Origin: Hirsutella rhossiliensis
Taxonomy: Eukaryota; Ascomycota; Sordariomycetes; Hypocreales; Ophiocordycipitaceae
DNA: 64,000 bases
Assembly: GCF_020360975.1 (NCBI RefSeq)
Contig: NW_025408667.1
Span: 3,286,001 to 3,350,000 of the forward strand
Direction of reading: 5' to 3'
Shown here piece by piece: positions 58,048 through 64,000 of this stretch. Each line of letters starts with the position of its first letter. Position 1 is the stretch's first letter. A model generated the notes under the pieces. It was given only the letters and a program-made list of their open reading frames with translations, was not told the DNA's origin and searched no databases. The translations under genes and the position numbers were made by a program.

Positions 58048-60192
58048 ATAGGCAGTTCCTACCCCTTCTTATTAGTACGGAGTATAATCCTATAGTCTAC
58101 CCCTAGCTTATATAGGTTAAGCTTATTTACTTCCTAGGACTTAAATAGCGGTAGGAGGTCGTAAAAGCGCTCTAGTATCTACTACTATAGCTTAAAAGGC
58201 GACTTTAGCTTCTTTATCTAAAGGGCCTTATCGATATCTACTAGGCTAACTACGTAGACCGCTACGTTAGCCGCTACCCGGCCTTACCCCCGCTTTACCT
58301 ATCGTATAGTTCCTATAAAGATAGAGGCAAGGACTTCTTATACTAAGTATAAAGCTCGCACGCTTAGTCCTATGCTTATAGAACTATCGTCGTAGTAGAC
58401 CTATTATTATATAGGCCTAAACTATAGCTTCCTTTAGTATAAAACTAAGTATAACTCTATATATAATAACTAGGGTTTCCTAAGGATTAAGGGAAATTCT
58501 AGTTAAGGGATTATATAGGCTACGATAAGCTTATAGTAACTATCGACCTCTATAGCTAGCTATATAATACCTTTAATTACTATACCCTCTATCGCGCCTA
58601 AGGCGCCTTTTACTCGCTTTAAGGCGATCTTTTCTACTAGTACTTATATCTCTTATATAAGCGCCTTATTAACTACGGCGTAGTACTAGTAGCCCTTATC
58701 TATAAGGGCAGTAACGGGTAAGGAGTTATTAATTATAACCTATATTAAAGTAGGCTCCTCTTTTATATAAGCGGATAATTCCTCCTTCTCCCTTACTAGT
58801 ACTAGCAATTAAGGCTCTAGAGCCCGTCTTTACTCTAGAGCTACTCTTTTTCCTCTAGGCCTAAGGGGGCGGAGTCCTCCTTATCGTCTAAGGCGAGGAG
58901 CGGTTCTATCTTTACTACTCGAACTACTATAGGCCGCTTAGCTAAAAGGAAGGGGCATTTTAATATAAAGTACGTAGATACTCTATAATATAGGCAGCGG
59001 CCGTTAGCCTTCCTCTTCCCGATTTCCTCGCTTATTACTTACTTCGCCCGCTACTTAGAGTGCGGGGCGGTATATGGGGTAGTCGACGGCGTCTTCTTAC
59101 CGTATCTAGCCTAGTCTATATAGGTAGCCGATATTAAGGTATCCCCGTCTATATAGATAGCCGGTTATTTATCTTATAGAGGGGCGGTAATCCTATCGCC
59201 GCTATATAGCGTGCGCTTATAGAGCTTCTAGAAACATAGCGTTTATTCGTAGCCCTAAGCTACCTTTATTAACTAGCTTACGTACTTACTATAGTTAGTA
59301 GGTATAATTATAGGGATAAGTAGCTCCTATAGGGCTAGCGTAATCGAATTCCGTAGCTATATAAGCTTCGCGCTATCTTCTTATACTATAGTCCCCGCTA
59401 CCTATAAGAGCGTCTCTTTAAAATCGGGAAGGAATTCGCTAAAGGTTTATCCGTCTCTCTACTTAAGGGTCTATAGCCTATCTTACGCCTTCTCCCGCTC
59501 CTATACGTTGCCGAACGTATATATAAGGTATTAGAAGAAGTCTTATAGGTCGCGTCTACCCCTAGGGCCGCCCTTATCTTAGAATCCGGAGATCCGCCGT
59601 ATCTAGGGCTCCGGCAGCGTATAAAGGAGCGAATACCACGCTATATCGCGATAGCTATTTAGGCCCTATTTCTCGTCGGTTATAAACTTTATCTATAGCT
59701 AGCTAAGGAAGAAGTAAAAGGACTCCGGCTTACTATCCTAAGTTAGCTAAGAGAGCGGCTTCTATATCGGTAGTATCGCCGCTATAACCGGCGTTATAGA
59801 GGCCGTAGGGGTTAGAGCTAGTCTCGTAGACGGCTCCCTTAGTATAGCGAGAACCTTATCCTTCTCGCTAGCCGTCGCGCTTCTAATCGCTTCTAGGATA
59901 GCTACGATACTTCCTATCCGTCTAAGGAAGGGCGGAGTACTTTCTAGAGGGGGAGGCGCCCTCTCCGGAGAGATATCTATTAGATCTATTAGTTAATAGC
60001 TTATACTATTATAGAGTAAGTAGAGGCGTAGGCGTAGGTGCCGTCTATAGGATAATATTAATAAGCTATATAGAGCTCTCTTATACGCGGCTAGCCTATA
60101 TATATACGTATAGGATCCGGCCCTCTATACGTAACTATATAGCTTAGGCCGTAGCCTAAGCCTATAACCTATAATAGTTAAAGACTCTTATA
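58048..60192 (-). mobile_element. Gypsy A1, right part (RT end, gag, 5' LTR)
   Basis: From 58050 the sequence aligns with A2 49366-51508 (GTTCCTACCCCTTCTTATTAG onward). The 5' LTR 60007-60192 pairs with 30510-30695, and the duplication CGAAG follows at 60193-60197. The A1 segment equivalent to A2 about 47598-49365 is absent from the window. Confidence 0.9.
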
Positions 60193-62506
60193 CGAAGCCC
60201 TAGAAAGCGCTTAGTAAGGATAGCCTTCTTATAATCGTATAAAAGAAGCTCTAATATATAGTTAAGCACTAGGTATAGACGCTCTTTAGCTTATCGCTCT
60301 AAGAGGGCGTCGTGCCTTATTAATAGTAAATAGCTAAGATTATTCCCTTAAGGAAACTAGATAAAAGGGATTATACCTTAGCTAAGGCATAGCGACCGAT
60401 TTCTCTCTTATTAACGCTTAGTAAAATCCTAGAAGCAGTCGTTACGGAACGTATTAGCTATATAGTAAAGGCTTAAGGGCTTTTACCCGCGAACTACTTT
60501 AGTATATAGAAGCGTAGGTCTATAGATTAAGTACTTATACTTCTATAGGAGCGGATCTATAAGGCCTAGAGAACGGATAGAGTACTTAGCCTTATTAGCT
60601 TTAACGTTAAAGGCGTATATAACGGAGTATATAAAGAGCGAATACTTAAAAGGATAAAAGCCTAAGGTATCCTAAGTCGTTTAGTTAAGTAAATAGACGT
60701 ATTTTACTTAGGATAGACCGCGTTAGTAGTTATTAACGGGTATATATCTAAGTAATAAACCCTACTATAGGCCGGCCTACCCTAGGGATCCCCTCTATCG
60801 CTAATAGCTTTTCTTTTCTTTAACGTAGACTTAGTATAAAGACGGATTAATAATAATAGCGGCTTTATCGCCTTCGTAGACGATTACTCTACTTAGGTTA
60901 TAGGGCTAATAGTAGAGTTAAATAGAGATAGTATTTAATCGATTATCGATAAGGCGCTTAATTAAGAGAAGCGTAGCGGCGCTATATTTAAAGTAGAGAA
61001 GATATCCGTTATCTACTTTATACGTATCGCAGAGCGCGATAGCGACCTACCTCTTATTATTAAAGGAAATAATATTAAGCCGAAGAGCAACGTAAAGCTA
61101 TTAGGAGTTATTATAGATAAGGCGCTTTACTTTAAAAAGTATATTACTAGAGCAGCCGCTAGGGGGCTAGCCGCGGCTATATACTTAAAACGACTAAAGA
61201 TAGCCTCGCTATAGATAGCGAGGTAACTATTAATAGCGACGGTGGCGCTAGCTATAGACTATGCCTTAAACGTATAGTCGTACGTATACGGGGTAAAAGA
61301 AGCGGCATAGATTAGCAGGGCCTAGTAAATCGGAGCCTAGGCTATTACGGGAGGCTTTCGTATAGTAGCAACGGTAGTAGCTGAGGCCGAGGCAGCGTAT
61401 AATCGTTCCGAGAACGGCATACTTAAGCGGCAGCGAAATTCTAGATAAGGATACGGACGCTCCCGAAGATATATCCTCTAATATCGTTAAGGCTTAAGCT
61501 AAATAGGAGGTATACGTCGCTAATATAAAAGCTCGCCTCGGCGATAAGAAGACTAGATATTAAACGCCTAGAAGTTATCTATAAGTTCGTACTAGCGCCG
61601 TAGGACGAATAAGTATAGGCAACGTATAAGGTAGACCGAGCGGAGGTACTAAAGTTAGATAACCTAGAGGATATTACTATCGCGACGTCTAGCTCGTAAA
61701 GGAAAGGTAAGGTCGGGTTAAGAGGCGTCGTTTAAGATACTTCCCGTAATAGCGTAGACGAAGTGCTAGCTAGCTACTCCGTTACCCTTAGCTCTAGTAA
61801 TAAGTAGAATACCTATATAGTAGGACTTAAGGCAATCGCTATAGCCCTAAGGTATATACCTTTAGGCCTTTATAACCGATAGCTTATAGTTATAATAAGC
61901 AACCGCTCTATCCTATAAGTTATTAGGCGACGGCGGTAGTAGTTTAGTTAGTATATAATATAAGCGATATACGGATCTATTAAGTATCTTATAAAAAGAG
62001 GCTATAGAGTTAGACTTCGTTAAGTGCTTATAAAGAATAAGGAGTTTACCCTTAGGCTACTAGCTAAAATATAAGCGAAAAGAGCAACGCGAGATAAATA
62101 TACCGCTAAACTAATAACGTTTTAAGTAAGAGTAACGACGTTATAACTACTACTTAACGAATATACTCGCGTTCGTTAGATCCTAGAAAGGGTTAGAAAG
62201 TACTTAAAGCGTATCGATAAAGTATTACTAGGTAAGTATACTTATAAGATATATAACGAGCTAACTAAAAAGGAATCTAAAGTATTAATATAACTTTAAA
62301 CTAGTAAATTATAACTAAGTAGCTACCTTTATAAAATTAGGGTAGAGGAATCGGATAAGTATACTTATAGATAGTCGGCGGAAACTATAGAATATTTCCT
62401 CTTTCGATATAGAAGATAGATAGTATAACGAGAAATTATACTTCGATATACTTATAGAAAGATAGGAAACCTATCTTTCTTCCTAGGAAGTAAGGTAGAG
62501 TTAAAC
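60193..62506 (+). pseudogene. LINE ORF2 continued: reverse transcriptase, RNase H, C-terminal finger
   Basis: Joining 30509 to 60198 restores the reading frame (...IAAK, then P*KA; TSD CGAAG counted once). Reads with Gln/Trp stops: IIPLRKLDKRDYTLAKA, RPISLLLTLSKILEAVVTER, GLPQGSPLSLI (about 60773) and the RT catalytic box FVDDYS (about 60873), with both Asp intact. RNase H follows (YIVGLKAIAIALRYIPLGL, about 61810-61870). The C-terminal part (EYFLFRYRR, about 62390) should be a CCHC-type finger with Cys/His now Tyr. The end is cut at 62506 by Gypsy B3. The enzyme performed target-primed reverse transcription. Confidence 0.9.
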
Positions 62507-64000
62507 TATAACGACCGGTGTTATTCCTAAGAGATAAACCTATCGAGGGGTTTATATTAGTAGATATAATAGGGCGTGGTCTAAGTAATAATAAGTATAT
62601 TACGTTAGTAATAAGTTAGAGGTCGTAGACCGTAGACTATAACTAAGTAATTAGAATTAGAGATAGAATCGTAATAAAGATCTATATTAAAAGCTAGAGA
62701 GCTATCTATTTAAAAGAGTAAAAGTAGGTAGCTATATATACCTATAGAGACTGTCCTTAGATTATAGGCCTAGCTATAATCCCTAACGTTAGATCGTATA
62801 GGGCGTAGTAATCCCGTTAATCCTAGATTACTTAGATCTCTACGATCCCCTCGATCCTATAACTATTAGATGGTCGTGCTAACTATTTATCCGTTAGGCC
62901 GTGTTACGTGCTTAACGCGGTCGATTATTAGCAGCCTAGTAGCCGTAGTCGTAACACGATATCTCCCCTCCTTTTAGTCTTATCTATAAGACCTACTATA
63001 GCTACCTTAGCCGCTATATATAAATATACCCTTATTACGTTATACGTAAGTATATCGTTCCTTATTTCTTTATCTTTTTAGGATATACTACTAATAGTAT
63101 ATCTAGTCGTATATTAAAAAATCGTTCCCGAAAAGCCTCCGAGCGCGCTACTCTTACCGAATATATCGACTTAAGCGGAGATCCTACTAATATACCGTGC
63201 ACTCGATGCTTTAAAGCAAAGAAGACGAATTATTAGATAGCCGAAAATTCTTCGCGCTATAATAATTATATTGCTAGTAGTCGTCCCTATTATAATAGTA
63301 TTTTAGTAGCCTCTTTTTATAGGTGTCTTTTAATTCTTTCTATACGTAGTAGCTAACGTATTTCTTTTAATAACTAAATTATTAGCAGAGCAGCGTAGGC
63401 TATATTCCGAAGAGGAGGAAGCTAGGGAAGCCTTATTAGAGCTTTAGGCATAGCTTACGAACCTTTAGTCGTAAATGTTTATTACCGTTAATCGTTTAGC
63501 TTATATCCGGAAGATTTAGAATCGTGCGAAGGAAAAGAGTTCTAAGTTATTTCGTCGTAGTATCTAAGAAGTAGATGCCGAGGATAGCGTTTTGCCTACG
63601 CTCGATACGCATAAGCATTAGGTAGCAAATAAATTATAATCGTTAGGCGTTCCTAATAAGGCGAATTAGTCCTCGTTCGGTATTAGTAAGGAGTTTATAG
63701 ATCTTAGTCCTTTAATCCCTCTTAAACCTTCTAGTAAAATTATCGAAGTAGAGAGCCGTAGTAGGTTAAGTGCTTAAGTAGTTCCTAGGTATTTTCCTTT
63801 AGTCCGTATCCCTTCTACTTAATAAGGTATTCTTATTACTAACCTTATTTTCTTATATCTAGTATTTATTCTACTTTATATTCTTAATCGTCGTCGACTT
63901 TAATTTTCTCCTATAGTTTAGCGTTTTATAGCGCTAGTTCTAATAATAAGATATAAAATATTAGGTATATCCGTATTATTATTAGTAGCGAAAGTTCGTA
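62507..64000 (-). mobile_element. Gypsy B3, left part, continues past the window
   Basis: The 450-bp LTR 62507-62956 still ends in the unmutated GTAACA. It is followed by internal sequence in the same order as B0 (34004-34333 joined to 42484 onward), so it shows the uninterrupted structure. Coding for gag-pol is on the minus strand, so its 5' end lies to the right, outside the window. It is less RIP-mutated than B0. Confidence 0.9.
63075..63835 (+). pseudogene. Accessory gene of Gypsy B3, second sequence type
   Basis: A TATA box lies near 63018. The cluster region 63198-63290 reads with spacing C-x2-C-x7-C-x8-C-x2-C-x6-C. The first two Cys are intact (PCTRCFKAKK); the other four positions are TAY. 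A frame change follows, consistent with an intron before about 63389, although its donor could not be fixed. The second exon is an acidic coiled coil (QRRLYSEEEEAREALLEL, then LAHIRKI-like and SSKLF-like segments with Gln stops) that ends in the conserved SRLSA...RYFPLVRIPST. The architecture equals that of the B1 gene but the sequence is strongly diverged. B0 carries the same type (34150-34333 plus 42484-43020), broken by B1 inside the cluster. Confidence 0.6.

Noticed and set aside
1..64000. Telomere repeats, rRNA genes or centromeric satellites
   Set aside because: No TTAGGG arrays, rRNA segments or long tandem satellites were seen; the AT-richness is explained by RIP of dispersed elements.

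Overview
The window looks like a transposon-rich, AT-leaning block from a filamentous ascomycete (Pezizomycotina) genome. Most of it carries the signature of repeat-induced point mutation (RIP). CA and TG are almost absent and TA is very abundant. Long retroelement reading frames stay in one frame but carry TAA/TAG where Gln or Trp codons are expected. Catalytic residues are changed in the ways C-to-T mutation predicts (Ser to Leu, His to Tyr, Asp to Asn, Cys to Tyr). The element types also fit this group of fungi: Tad1-like LINE, chromodomain Gypsy, Ty1/Copia, hAT, pogo/Fot1 and a tRNA-headed SINE.

Layout. 1-5.0 kb: RIP-killed Copia, then a probable LTR and hairpins. 5.4-6.3 kb: an internally deleted LINE. 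7.2-14.8 kb: degenerate repeats, a non-RIPped 2.63-kb hAT (8006-10635, 8-bp TSD), a RIP-killed bZIP gene (about 12107-12658) and an ATCGAT-rich hAT-type MITE. 15113-17847: a RIP-destroyed hAT with 8-bp TSD. 17.85-27.2 kb: an island of ordinary base composition that holds the only gene that looks intact, a cytochrome P450 on the minus strand (20662-22395). Around it lie hAT pieces, LINE fragments in inverted orientation, a pogo/Fot1 element with 44-bp TIRs, a MITE fragment and a SINE. 27.2-64 kb: one LINE broken open by a stack of nested LTR retrotransposons.

The nested stack can be ordered from target-site duplications. The LINE (27.3-62.5 kb) received a solo Copia LTR (TSD CTTTA), Gypsy A1 (TSD CGAAG, 29.7 kb away from its other end) and Gypsy B3. 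A1 received Gypsy B0. B0 received Gypsy B1 (TSD CGTCC), Gypsy A2 (TSD CTTAT) and a Copia element C. A later deletion at 58047/58048 fused C directly to A1.

The least expected feature is in Gypsy family B. Next to one LTR, and on the strand opposite to gag-pol, lies what looks like a separate gene: a TATA box, a start codon, a first exon with the exact spacing of a Zn2Cys6 cluster (C-x2-C-x6-C-x8-C-x2-C-x6-C), a 61-nt intron and a coiled-coil exon. It exists in two diverged types (B1 versus B0/B3). Gypsy A has an extra, strand-ambiguous open region at the corresponding place.

All assignments come from reading the sequence and from family knowledge. No database search or computation was run.
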